The notes: a model not told the origin generated them from the letters alone. Positions 16,608-25,465 are shown, counted from the stretch's first letter. The stretch: DNA of 36,657 nucleotides from Frankia sp. R82 (GCF_023716925.1 NZ_JAMQQG010000291.1:1-36657); one strand, 5' to 3'. A program made the numbers and translations.

Positions 16608-16780
16608 CGGTGTCGCCTCCTGTCCGCGCCCTGCGACCTGCCCGCACCGACCGGCACCGAACAGGCCCTTCGAGCGGTACCGGTGGGCCAGCGGGCCAGG
16701 GCGCATCCTCACATCGCCTGACGATAACGCGGCCATCACCGAGGACGCCGGCCGACAGGAGTGCCTGCTACGTAACGTCG

Positions 16781-19396
16781 TCAGTCTGCCGCGCAGGGCG
16801 TTTTCTCCGGGATGGGTGGCAGGCCGACCCGGTCGCCGACCATGGCGAGCCCGGCGCAGCGCGCAGCGTCCCGGAGCAGGTCGGCAGCCAACATCGCGAT
16901 CGCCGGAGCCTGCACCGTACCGCCGGCGTTGGTACCCGCGGCGATCACCACCCGGCCGGCATGGCCGGGAAGCGTGGTGACCAGCGGTAGCCCGTCCGGG
17001 GTGGCCGGGCGCTCGCAGACGCGGATGTCGCGCACGTCGGACCCGCCGAGGGTGGGGAACAGGCCGTGCAGCGCCGTCAGGACGATGTCCTGCAGCTGAG
17101 CGATGCCGAGGGCGACCGGGGCGGCGTCCCGGGCGGCCAGTCCCAGGTAGCCGAATCCGGCGCTGACGTGGATGAGGGTCCCGTCGGGGGAGAGCGTCAC
17201 GTTCATCACGCCGAGCGGATCACCGGCGTGGATCTTCACCGGTCGGTGCAGCCCCGGGTTCGGCAGGGTCACCGACACCCCCAGCATCTGGTGGACGGCC
17301 CCGGCGCCCGGCCAGTCGGATCCGCACAGCTCGGCCAGATCCCGCCCACCCACGGTGACGACAACCCGCCCCGCGCGGACCGGCCGGCCATCCGCAAGCG
17401 TCAGCCGCACCCCGTTCCCGGCCGCCTCGAGGCTGCGTACCCGGGCAGCCGCCCGTACCTCGACGCCAAGCTGGACGAGCCGCCGGGACAGCCGACCAGC
17501 AAGATCGTGGATGTTGACGGCGTAGCCGTCCACCTCGACCGCCCCCGCGATGGTCCGCGGGCCGCCTGGCAGTGGCACGGTGTGCCCGAGCCCGGGCCAG
17601 TCGCGGTCGAGCGCGTCAGGCGTCAGCCGGGCCACGTCGCCACCGGCCCGCCGTTGCAGCCGTTCACCCGCGTCGAGGTCGGCGGCACCCAGGTAGACCC
17701 GGGTGAGCCGGGCGTCGCGGCGCAGCCCTTCGAGCCAGCCTGTACCACCCTCGGCCGGGGCGAACAGATGGGACCAGCCACGCAGGCCGAGTCGGTTCAG
17801 CGCGATCACCAGGTCCTCGGCGGTGGCGTGCAGACCGGGCTGGTCGGCACGTTCGGCGAACGCCTGCGCCCAGGCCGCCTCGACCGGATCCAGGGTGGCC
17901 CGATCACGCAGCGCCCAGCCGAGCGCGGCGGGGGAGCGGGCCAGGACGTCGAGACGACTCAGATCGGTCTGCGGCAGGGTCTCGGTCGCGGACAGGTGGC
18001 GCGCGTTCGCCCCGCCGTACGTCGTGCCCTGTCGGGTCGGGTCGCTCCGGTCGGCCGGGGCGGCATCGAGCACCAGGATCCGCCGATGCCCCTGTGCTCG
18101 CAGCAGCAGGGCGGTGGTCAGGCCGACGATCCCGGCACCGACGACCACCACGTCCGGCGTGTCCGCACGGTCAGCCTCCGCACGGTCAGCCGTTGTGCGA
18201 GCAGCCGTTGTGCGAGCAGCCGGAACGGTGGCGGTCGGGACCGCACCGGTGGCGGCGGTCGCGTTGGCAGGTGCCGGGACCGGCCGGGGGAACAACTCCG
18301 CCCCGGCCAGATCATCCAGGTCGGCGCGGCCGACGGCAGCGAGCACGGCCTGGTCGAGATCCGCCTCGCAGGCCGGGGAGCGCATGGCCGCCGAGCACAG
18401 GGTGAAACCGGGGCGCAGGGCGCCGCCGTCGGCCCTGACCCGGGGTGCGAGCAGCGTGTGGACGGCGGCGAGCAGTCGGGGGGCGTTGTCCAGCACGACG
18501 GTGAGGTCGCGCCGGTCGTAGGCGTCGAGCAGGGCCTGTGCCGTCCAGATCTCGGGTTCGCTGACGCAGATCAGCCGGTTGCCGCCGAACGCCTTGAGCC
18601 GGGCCGCGTCCAGCAGGTCGGCACTGGCCCAGGCGCCGGAGTGGGTGAGTGGCACGGCGATGCTGACGGCGTGCGCGGCCTCGAACACGTCGTCGGCAGA
18701 CGGTACGACCCGGATCCGTTCGAGCGGCAGGCGGTGCCGCCGGGCCCAGCCGGCCACCGCGGACGGGTCGGTCACCAGCGACGGCGCGCAGACCACCAGC
18801 TGGTGCTCCCGGGCGACGGCCGCCCGGGCCACCCGGCCGTTGATGTTGCCGGCACCCACGAGTCCCAGCACCGCCGGCCCACCGCAGGCCTGCACCTCGC
18901 CGTCCTGCACCTCGCCGGCCTGCACTCCGCCGGCCGCTGCTTCGCCGCCGGGAAACAGCTGGTCGACGACGAACTGGGCGACGTGGCGCGCGTTCACCTC
19001 AGGGGTGTTGCGCACGGTGATGGCGAGCTGGGCGGCGACGCCGAGATCGATGGCGGCCAGCGACGTGCCACGGCGCACCAGCAGCAGCGGACGGCGGTCG
19101 TCCGTCCGCCGGACCGCCATCGCCCACCGGGTCAACGTGGTGGCATCGACCGCGTTCGCCCCGACCACCAACGTGTGCGGGCGCAGTGCGACCACCGCAT
19201 CAAGGAGACCCGCCGGACTGCCGGCGAGCTCGGGTCGCAGTGTCACGGCCGGGATGTGGGCAAGTCGGCCGGCGACCCGCGGGCCCAGCGCGGTGGAGAT
19301 CAGGACCCGTCGGTGGTCGGACGCGGCTGCATGTGTCTGATCGCGAGACGTCAACATGCGATGTGCTTCATCCCGGTTCGTCGGGGGCGCGCTCAT
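16781..19396 (-). CDS. Fusion: hydroxyacid-dehydrogenase-like NAD domain plus DAO-type FAD oxidoreductase
   Basis: About 871 residues. The first half (to about 400) looks like a D-2-hydroxyacid dehydrogenase, with a Rossmann motif VLGLVGAGNINGRVARAA. The usual catalytic Arg (NTARG) reads CVSEPE, and no PHxxG histidine is visible (LCSAAMRSP instead). A repetitive Ala/Thr/Arg linker follows. The second half starts with VVVVGAGIVGLTTALLL and has the DAO/DadA pattern, including TYGGANARHLSATET, GYAVNIHDLAGRLSRRL and a C-terminal GRVVIAAGTNAGG. It would oxidise an amino or imino compound, with the NAD domain possibly structural or regulatory. The start is uncertain: ATG 19396 and ATG 19357 both lack a strong ribosome site, and TTG 19438 is also open. 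Lies downstream of crtA with 146 bases between. Confidence 0.75.
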   Translation of the reverse strand: MSAPPTNRDEAHRMLTSRDQTHAAASDHRRVLISTALGPRVAGRLAHIPAVTLRPELAGSPAGLLDAVVALRPHTLVVGANAVDATTLTRWAMAVRRTDDRRPLLLVRRGTSLAAIDLGVAAQLAITVRNTPEVNARHVAQFVVDQLFPGGEAAAGGVQAGEVQDGEVQACGGPAVLGLVGAGNINGRVARAAVAREHQLVVCAPSLVTDPSAVAGWARRHRLPLERIRVVPSADDVFEAAHAVSIAVPLTHSGAWASADLLDAARLKAFGGNRLICVSEPEIWTAQALLDAYDRRDLTVVLDNAPRLLAAVHTLLAPRVRADGGALRPGFTLCSAAMRSPACEADLDQAVLAAVGRADLDDLAGAELFPRPVPAPANATAATGAVPTATVPAARTTAARTTADRAEADRADTPDVVVVGAGIVGLTTALLLRAQGHRRILVLDAAPADRSDPTRQGTTYGGANARHLSATETLPQTDLSRLDVLARSPAALGWALRDRATLDPVEAAWAQAFAERADQPGLHATAEDLVIALNRLGLRGWSHLFAPAEGGTGWLEGLRRDARLTRVYLGAADLDAGERLQRRAGGDVARLTPDALDRDWPGLGHTVPLPGGPRTIAGAVEVDGYAVNIHDLAGRLSRRLVQLGVEVRAAARVRSLEAAGNGVRLTLADGRPVRAGRVVVTVGGRDLAELCGSDWPGAGAVHQMLGVSVTLPNPGLHRPVKIHAGDPLGVMNVTLSPDGTLIHVSAGFGYLGLAARDAAPVALGIAQLQDIVLTALHGLFPTLGGSDVRDIRVCERPATPDGLPLVTTLPGHAGRVVIAAGTNAGGTVQAPAIAMLAADLLRDAARCAGLAMVGDRVGLPPIPEKTPCAAD
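18163..18222. repeat. 15-bp tandem repeats in the interdomain linker of the fusion gene
   Basis: TCCGCACGGTCAGCC twice (18163-18192), then GTTGTGCGAGCAGCC twice (18193-18222). In frame they encode the Ala/Thr/Arg/Asp linker between the NAD-like and FAD domains. Confidence 0.85.
18888..18932. repeat. 15-bp tandem repeat (3 copies) in the NAD-like domain
   Basis: GCCTGCACCTCGCCG and two variants, encoding pentapeptides of the type (A/D)G(E/G)VQ just before the Rossmann motif of the fusion protein. Confidence 0.85.
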
Positions 19397-19481
19397 CGGC
19401 ACTGCGGGGGTGTGCCGCGTCGGCACGCGGATGTGCAAGGCCCGGTGGCCCGTCGGATGGGTCCACCGTGCCGAACCGCCG

Positions 19482-19498
19482 TCAACGCGACGTCAACG
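19482..19498. promoter_or_regulatory. TCAACG direct repeat, 11-bp period, upstream of the fusion gene
   Basis: TCAACG at 19482-19487 and 19493-19498, one helical turn apart, about 86 bases upstream of the fusion-gene ATG. On the gene's own strand it reads CGTTGAC twice. SARP regulators typically bind heptamer direct repeats with 11-bp period. The same hexamer with the same spacing occurs at 24571. The repeat is seen; SARP binding is inference. Confidence 0.4.
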
Positions 19499-19542
19499 AC
19501 GGCCGTCCGCGGGGCGGGCTGGGGCCGCCCGGTCGCCGATCT

Positions 19543-20328
19543 TCAATGGACCGTCAACCCGGGATCGGGCGTCAGGTGCAGTAGCGGATCGCGTCCGCCG
19601 AGCGTGCCGCGGGAGGCGAGCACCGCAAAGCGGGCGAACAGCTGCTCGCTGTACCAGCCGACCTCCGGGGTGCGCCGCACGACCTCGGCGTGCGCCGGCC
19701 GGCCGTAGGCGAACCGCCGCAGCGCGGCGGTGTCCCGCCAGAGGCTGAACGTCCCGGTCAGCCCCACCGGGGCCTCCCCGATGCCGGCCGAGAACATCAG
19801 GCCCTCGGCCTGGGCGAGGTCGGCGACCACCGCCGGCACGGCCCGTCGGAAGGTGAGGGTGTGGCGGGGAGCGAGCCGGGCCCGGGTGATCACCGCGATC
19901 CGGCTGTCGTCGGGGGCGGCGGGCCAGTGCGCGGCGGCCGGGTCGCCGAACGGTTCGCGGCGCGACCACCGGCCCCGCGACGACACCGGATGCAGATCGA
20001 TGCGCCAGCGTTCCTCGGCGAGCGCCGCCCAGGCCCGGATCGGGGCGGAGCGTTCGAACGAGCGCGCTGCCGACGGGGTCTCCCAGACCGCGACCATCGC
20101 CCACTGCCGCGGGTCGGCTCCGCGCATCCCGAGGCTGCTCGCCGCCCCCGTGCCCAACAGCTTGGCGAACCGCAGCCCACTGATCTGGCGCAGGGCCGAA
20201 CGGTCGGTGGCCACTCGGGCCACGGCATGCCCGACGCGGCGGCGGGGAACCCGCCAGAAATCGACCGTCACCAGCGGTGCGCCGGCCCCCGCCGGGCCGG
20301 GCGGACTGGTCGTGCTTGTTCCGGTCAC
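19543..20328 (-). CDS. crtA: Spheroidene monooxygenase-like carotenoid oxygenase (CrtA)
   Basis: 261 residues. The start is a GTG overlapping the SARP gene stop (GTGA). It has the CrtA family pattern: FWRVPRRRVGHAVARV near the N-terminus, GLRFAKLLGTG, AMVAVWETPSAARSFERS, ITRARLAPRHTLTFRRAVPAV, FSAGIGEAPVGLTGTFSLW and a closing RTPEVGWYSEQLFARFAV. CrtA inserts oxygen at C-2 of acyclic carotenoids in purple bacteria; other family members make oxo groups on related acyclic substrates. The translational coupling to the regulator suggests that regulator and enzyme are expressed together. The exact substrate here is inferred from the other crt genes. Confidence 0.85.
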   Translation of the reverse strand: MTGTSTTSPPGPAGAGAPLVTVDFWRVPRRRVGHAVARVATDRSALRQISGLRFAKLLGTGAASSLGMRGADPRQWAMVAVWETPSAARSFERSAPIRAWAALAEERWRIDLHPVSSRGRWSRREPFGDPAAAHWPAAPDDSRIAVITRARLAPRHTLTFRRAVPAVVADLAQAEGLMFSAGIGEAPVGLTGTFSLWRDTAALRRFAYGRPAHAEVVRRTPEVGWYSEQLFARFAVLASRGTLGGRDPLLHLTPDPGLTVH

Positions 20329-23300
20329 CCGCGCATCTCCTCCGATCCGCGTACCCGCATCGACGTCAGGCGCAGCAGGTCGTCGTGGACCGTGCCGTAC
20401 TTGCGGGTGAAGGCCGCGGCCACGGTCTCGGCCCCGTCGTTGCCGCGTAGCGGCACCACGCGCCAGTGCCCGTCGGCTCCCAACGGATGGGCACCGACCG
20501 GGGGCAGGGTGGCGATCAGCCCGTCGGGGCCGCCGCGCAGCAGCTCGTGCAGCTCCGGGGAGTGCAGGTAGACGCCGCTGTCGATGCGGACGTAGGCGCA
20601 GCGCAGGTCGAGCAGGTCGGCGTCGGCCGGAGACACCCGCAGGGGCACCCGCAGGTAGTCGTCCAGCGAGATGCTGCCGGGCGGGGCCCACAGCCGGTCG
20701 AAGTACTGCTCGACGAACTGGACGAGGGTGGAGGAGATCGTCGCCTCGTGCTGGGTGGCCGCGGACGAGGAGACCCCGACCGGGAAACTCGACACCAGTG
20801 CGCCGGTGTCCCACCGGTGGAAGCTGGCCAGCGGCTGCTCCGCGTAGAGGCGTACCCCGAGCCGGGCCTGCCCGACCGGGTCGAGTCGGGCCCGCAGGTC
20901 GGCGAGGACCTGCAGGTTCATCCGGATCAACGCGGCCACGTCGACGCGGTGCGCGAGGTCGGCGGCACGGTCGCGCGCCGCCCGGGAGTCCGGGTCGAGC
21001 AGCAGGATCTGCACGATGGCGCCGGCGGCGACGGCGGTCTGCAGGGCGTTGGCGAAGGTGTCCCGGTATGGCGCGATGACCAGGTCCGTCCAGGTGTTCA
21101 ACACCCGTACGCTGCGCCGGGAACCCGCGACCCGGGCCGCGAAACCCGCCGGGTCGAAGGCGCCGAGCAGCCGTCCACCGGTGAACTGGGCCGGTTCGAC
21201 GGCCATCGGCGCGGACAGCCGCCGTTCGGCCGCGGCAAGCTCCGTGGACCCGCGTTCGCGCAGCAGGGTGACGGCCTGCTGCCAGGACCGCCGGGCCGCG
21301 GGCTGGTCACCGAGCTCCGCGAGGATGTCCCCGCGGCGGACCAGCACCCGCGGCTCCCACACCGGGTCGGGCAGCTCCGCGAGCATCGGCAGGCACTCGT
21401 TGTAGGCGGTCAGCGCCTGCTCGGGTCGGTGCTGGTACCGGTAGAGGTCGCCGAGGCGGCGCTGGGCCTGGGCCTGCAGCGGACGGCTGGCCAGTTCCCG
21501 TGCGATCATCAGGCTCAACGTCAGGCAGGTGATGGCGTCGGGGAGTTCGCCGCGGTCGCCATGTGCCATGGCCAGGCTCACCAGGGTCTCCGCCTCCGCC
21601 CGGCGGGCACCGGTGCGACGCATCGTGGCCAGCCCCGCCTCGAAGTGCTCCACCGCACTGGTCTGTTCCCCCCGGCCGCGGCAGGCGCTGCCCAGCCCGC
21701 GCACGGCCCGGGCCTCGCCGAGCTCCGCCCCGAGTCCGGCGAGGATCTCCCGGGCCCGGCTGAACCGTGCGGTGGCCAGGGCCAGATGGTCGGCCGCCCG
21801 CCGGTCGACGGCCACGGCGGGCTGCCCTCCCGGATCGCTGCCGACGGCATCCAGCCGCCAGAACGCCTCCTCGAAGGCCAGGGTCATCTCCCGTTCGCCG
21901 AGGTTGGTCAGCAGCTCCGCCTCGGCCTGCCGGTCGCCGCCACGCCGGGCCGCGGCCAGGCCCAGCTCGTGCGAGCGGTCCCAGTCCGACCAGTGCGCAC
22001 CGAACAGGTAGAAGTCGGCGGCCTCGGCGGCCAGCAGCCAGGTCGGTTGATCCAGGCCCGCGGCATGGGCCTGTTCCATCAGGGCGAGCAGGTTCGACCG
22101 CTCGGCGGCGAACCAGCCCAGCGGCCGGTGCGTCAGCTCGGCGAGCGCGGTGCCACCGGTGCTCTCGGGTCCGCGGGCGATGATCCGGGCCGGGACGTCC
22201 CCGATCGGTTTCAGTGCCGGCACCCCACCGGGGCTGAAGGCGCCGACCGCCGCACGCAGCATCACCAGATAGGCGTACAGCACGCGCTCGAGCGCCGCAG
22301 CGTGTTCGGCCGGAAGACGCACCGGCGCCGGGGCGGCGCGACCCGCGACCGTGGTTGCGGTGGGGACGTCGCTGTCGGTGATATTCCGGTTGCCGCCACC
22401 TTCGGGTCGTCCCCCACCCACGGAACCGCCCGCGGGGGACGGCCCGGTCGGCTGCCCGGTCGAGGGTCCGGGTGCCGACTCGGCCGCATGCTCGGCCAGC
22501 TTTTCGCGGGCGAACACGCGTAGCAGGTCGTGGAAGCCGTATCGCTCGATGCCGCTGGGGTCCGGACCGCGCCGTTCCAGCAACTGCGCGTCGACGAGCC
22601 GGTCAACGATGTCCTCGGCCTCGTCCACCTCCACGCCCAGCACCGCGGCCGCGGCCCAGGCGGTGAAGTCGCTGACCGCCGGCAGCGCGAGCAGGCGGAA
22701 CGCCGGCTGCTCGTCCGGGCGCCGGCCGTCGTAGCTGAGCTGGAAGCTGGCCCGGATCTCCAGGTCGCCGAGCTCGAGCCAGGACAGCCGGTTACGCTCC
22801 GCCTCGAGACGCTTCACGATCCGCGACAGCCGCCAGTACGGGTGTGCGGCGAGCTTGCGCCCGGCGATCTGGATCGCCAGCGGCAGATAGCCGCACAGCC
22901 CGACGATGTCGCGGGCGGCCTTCTCCTCCATGGCCACCCGCTCCGCGCCGACGACCCGCTCCAACAGCAGCACCGCGTCGTCCGGGATCAGGACATCCAG
23001 CACCCGGCAGGGCATGGTCAGCCCGGACAGCCGTGGCCGGCTGGTGACGAGCACCGCGCAGCCCGGGCTCGACGGCATCAGCGGGCGCAGCTGCGCCTCG
23101 TTCTCCGCGTTGTCGAGGATGACCAGCACCTGGCGGGTGGACAGCAGCTGCAGGTACATCTCGACGAGATCGTCGGGGTCGGCCGGGACCGCGGCCCGAC
23201 TCACCCCGAGGGCCTGGACGAACCGGATCAGCACCCGGGTGGGTTCAAGGGGTCGGCTGGTGCCCCGCAGGTCCACGTACAACACGTCGGTGAAGTGCGC

Positions 23301-24299
23301 GCGGACCTGGTGTGCGACGTGCACGGCCAGCGCCGTCTTGCCCGTCCCGGCCTTGCCGGCGAACGCGATGGCCACCGTGCCCCGGGCGAGCGCCGCGGAG
23401 TCGGTGAGCAGGGCCAGCGCGTGGGCCTGCAGGGTGTCCCGCCCGGTGTACTCCTCGATGTCCGGCGGCAGGGAGCTGCCCCCGCGGGTGGGCGCTGTCA
23501 CGACGGCAGGCCGGTGCAGGGACCGCGGCGGCCGCCAGGTCAGCGACGGTGCTCCCCGCAGCACGTCCTCCTGCATCCGCCGCAGCAGCGGGGACTCCAG
23601 TCCCAGCTCGTGTCGTGCCGACAGTCCGGCCTGGCAGGCCCGGTTGGCCTCGTCGACCCGACCGTCGCGGTAGAGGGCCAGAACCAGTTCCCGGCACAGC
23701 CCGTCATCGGTGGGATGCCGGGCGACCTCCATCTTCAGTTCGCCGAGGATCTCCCGATGCCGGCCCAGGGCCAGGTCCGCGGCGATTCTGGTCTTGGTCA
23801 CGTCCAGCTGCAGCTCGGTGAGCGCGCTGACGTAGCTGTGCGCGAACGGATGGTCCGCCACATCCGCCAGCGACGGCCCGCGCCACAGTGACTGGGCCTC
23901 CTGCAACGGGGCGATCGCGCTGACCGGGTCGCTGTCCTCCAGCGCGCGCCGCCCCTGCGCGAGCAGCAGACGGGCCCGGTGCGCGTCGATCTGTTCCGGG
24001 CGGACGTCGAGTAGGTATCCCTCACCCTGACGTTGCAGGACCCGGTGCTCGGAGCCTGGATCGATGCGGCGCCGCAGTTCACTGACGTGGGTACGCAGCG
24101 TGCCCTGTGCCCGCTCCGGCGCGGTGTCCCGCCAGATCGCGTCCAACAGCCGGTGCGTCGGCACGACCCGGCCGACCTCGAGCAGCAGTACGGTCAACAG
24201 CACCTTGCGCTGGGCACCACCGATCGCCAGCGGAACTCCGGCCACGGTGAGCTCCAGCGGGCCGAGGATCGCGAACCGCAGACTGTCGCGTTCGGGCAT
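20325..24299 (-). CDS. SARP/AfsR-type regulator with NB-ARC, TPR and PLD-like C-terminus
   Basis: 1324 residues from ATG 24299 (GAGAGGA site upstream). The order is: winged-helix OmpR-type DNA-binding domain (about 8-95, FAILGPLELTVAG to YLLDV); BTAD (about 100-245); NB-ARC ATPase with P-loop FAGKAGTGKTALAV (about 310), VLVILDNAENE and VTSRPRL; a Gly/Pro-rich linker (about 600-640); tetratricopeptide-type helices (about 800-1000). A C-terminal domain (about 1060-1200) follows, with VRVLNTWTD, LLLDPDSRAARDRA and VEQYFDRLW, resembling the PLD-like DUF5919 domain. About 120 further residues are unassigned. Such proteins activate secondary-metabolite genes after sensing nucleotide and ligand. It is coupled to crtA, so carotenoid genes are the likely targets. 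Confidence 0.9.
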   Translation of the reverse strand: MPERDSLRFAILGPLELTVAGVPLAIGGAQRKVLLTVLLLEVGRVVPTHRLLDAIWRDTAPERAQGTLRTHVSELRRRIDPGSEHRVLQRQGEGYLLDVRPEQIDAHRARLLLAQGRRALEDSDPVSAIAPLQEAQSLWRGPSLADVADHPFAHSYVSALTELQLDVTKTRIAADLALGRHREILGELKMEVARHPTDDGLCRELVLALYRDGRVDEANRACQAGLSARHELGLESPLLRRMQEDVLRGAPSLTWRPPRSLHRPAVVTAPTRGGSSLPPDIEEYTGRDTLQAHALALLTDSAALARGTVAIAFAGKAGTGKTALAVHVAHQVRAHFTDVLYVDLRGTSRPLEPTRVLIRFVQALGVSRAAVPADPDDLVEMYLQLLSTRQVLVILDNAENEAQLRPLMPSSPGCAVLVTSRPRLSGLTMPCRVLDVLIPDDAVLLLERVVGAERVAMEEKAARDIVGLCGYLPLAIQIAGRKLAAHPYWRLSRIVKRLEAERNRLSWLELGDLEIRASFQLSYDGRRPDEQPAFRLLALPAVSDFTAWAAAAVLGVEVDEAEDIVDRLVDAQLLERRGPDPSGIERYGFHDLLRVFAREKLAEHAAESAPGPSTGQPTGPSPAGGSVGGGRPEGGGNRNITDSDVPTATTVAGRAAPAPVRLPAEHAAALERVLYAYLVMLRAAVGAFSPGGVPALKPIGDVPARIIARGPESTGGTALAELTHRPLGWFAAERSNLLALMEQAHAAGLDQPTWLLAAEAADFYLFGAHWSDWDRSHELGLAAARRGGDRQAEAELLTNLGEREMTLAFEEAFWRLDAVGSDPGGQPAVAVDRRAADHLALATARFSRAREILAGLGAELGEARAVRGLGSACRGRGEQTSAVEHFEAGLATMRRTGARRAEAETLVSLAMAHGDRGELPDAITCLTLSLMIARELASRPLQAQAQRRLGDLYRYQHRPEQALTAYNECLPMLAELPDPVWEPRVLVRRGDILAELGDQPAARRSWQQAVTLLRERGSTELAAAERRLSAPMAVEPAQFTGGRLLGAFDPAGFAARVAGSRRSVRVLNTWTDLVIAPYRDTFANALQTAVAAGAIVQILLLDPDSRAARDRAADLAHRVDVAALIRMNLQVLADLRARLDPVGQARLGVRLYAEQPLASFHRWDTGALVSSFPVGVSSSAATQHEATISSTLVQFVEQYFDRLWAPPGSISLDDYLRVPLRVSPADADLLDLRCAYVRIDSGVYLHSPELHELLRGGPDGLIATLPPVGAHPLGADGHWRVVPLRGNDGAETVAAAFTRKYGTVHDDLLRLTSMRVRGSEEMRG

Positions 24300-24570
24300 C
24301 GGGTCCTCTCGTCCGGTTCGCTCGCTGGTCGGCCGGAGGTCACCTGCGACACCGAGCGATGAATGTCTACCGCAGCGTGCGCCGTAAGAGGGCGGGCCGG
24401 CAACCATCGATTTGACCCGGCCGATGTCGCCTGTGCGTCACAACCGTGCCACGAGCGTGTCCAGACCGGGCGCGACCGGGCTGACAAAGGTCTCTCGCAG
24501 TGCTCTGACCATGGACTTTTCCCATTCCTGCCGGCGGACTCCCGGTGGTGCGCCGGAGCCGTCGCTCAGA

Positions 24571-24588
24571 TCAACGAATTCTCAACGG
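24571..24588. promoter_or_regulatory. TCAACG direct repeat, 11-bp period, near the SARP gene
   Basis: TCAACGA (24571-24577) and TCAACGG (24582-24588) with 11-bp period, followed by an inverted GTTGA at 24594-24598. It has the same hexamer and spacing as the site at 19482. The geometry is that of SARP operators; it could serve autoregulation or the gene at 24710. The role is inferred. Confidence 0.4.
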
Positions 24589-24668
24589 CGGCGGTTGAAG
24601 CGGCCGGAACGGTCTGTTGATCCCGCGGGCGTGCACTTGTCCCAGACGACATCGCGAGGACGACGGGC

Positions 24669-24685
24669 GACCGGTGGGACCGGTC
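24669..24685. promoter_or_regulatory. Inverted repeat upstream of the gene at 24710
   Basis: GACCGGT, GGG, ACCGGTC: 7-bp perfect arms around a 3-bp centre, 24 bases before the start codon and just before the GGAGGTGA ribosome site. Possible operator. Confidence 0.4.
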
Positions 24686-24709
24686 CTGCCGCGGAGGTGA
24701 GACGTACAG

Positions 24710-25465
24710 ATGGTCACGACGAGGAGCACGACGCCGCGGACCACGAGGACGGGGAGCCCGGCGCACGACCCGCTGGGCGTGCTGCCCCGGCGGGCCGGCG
24801 GCCTCCCCCACGAGGTGGCGCTGAGGACCGCTCCGGGCAGCCACGGGGGCGCGGTCCGGCAGGTGTGGATCGAGGCGGACGAGGCCGGGGTGCTCGCCGA
24901 CTGGGACGAGTGGGACCGCGTCGAACTGATGGCGGCGGGACGTCCGTTCGTGCTGGAACGCGACCTGGACGGTCGAGGGGTGCGGCTGGTCGAGCCGATG
25001 GGGCGCGACCCGGTCGCCGCCTTCACCCCGGCGCGGGTCGGCGGCCAGGTGCTGCTGGCGGACGGGACGGTGCTGCGCTGGCTCGAGCCGACCCGCGCGG
25101 TCTTCGAAAGTGGTCTGGTGGGTTACCGGGGCGTCAACATCATCCGGTTCGCCATGGACGGCACGGCGCTCGTGCTCGCCGCGCTCGACCTGACCGAGCC
25201 GCCGCACCCCACCAGGGCTTCGCTGCCCCGCCGGCCGTTGCAGGCCACCCGGCCGGCATGGTCAGCCCGGCCGGCGAGGGTGGGGGCGGGGTCGGCGGAC
25301 GTGGGTTCGGGGGATACCCGTCGGGGGGATCTCCCGGACCCACGTCGGGGCTGGCGGCCCGATCTGGTGGCACTGCTGGTGCTGAGCTGGTTCGTGCGGC
25401 TGCTGGAGGTGCGGCCGACCCCGCCCGCCGAGGTTCGCTCAGGTGTTCGCCACCTGGGTGTTTGA
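24710..25465 (+). CDS. Hypothetical protein
   Basis: 251 residues, not recognised. ATG 24710 follows GGAGGTGA (24693-24700). The first 25 residues are rich in Thr and Arg. Residues about 45-160 look like a compact beta-rich domain (VRQVWIEADEAGVLADWDEWDRVELM, RPFVLERDLDGRGVRLVEP, VLRWLEPTRAVFESGL, VNIIRFAMDGTALVLAALDL). A Pro/Arg/Gly linker follows, then a hydrophobic C-terminal helix DLVALLVLSWFVRLLEV that may touch the membrane. The stop codon overlaps the -35 of the SOS promoter, so it is probably not part of the damage operon. No function is proposed. Confidence 0.7.
   Translation: MVTTRSTTPRTTRTGSPAHDPLGVLPRRAGGLPHEVALRTAPGSHGGAVRQVWIEADEAGVLADWDEWDRVELMAAGRPFVLERDLDGRGVRLVEPMGRDPVAAFTPARVGGQVLLADGTVLRWLEPTRAVFESGLVGYRGVNIIRFAMDGTALVLAALDLTEPPHPTRASLPRRPLQATRPAWSARPARVGAGSADVGSGDTRRGDLPDPRRGWRPDLVALLVLSWFVRLLEVRPTPPAEVRSGVRHLGV

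Larger units (their letters stand above)
24300..24709. other. Divergent intergenic region with candidate operators
   Basis: 410 bases between the leftward SARP gene and the rightward gene at 24710. Open frames here have no supporting start or family. It holds the TCAACG direct repeat (24571-24588) and an inverted repeat (24669-24685). I could not find a convincing -35/-10 pair on either strand. Confidence 0.5.
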
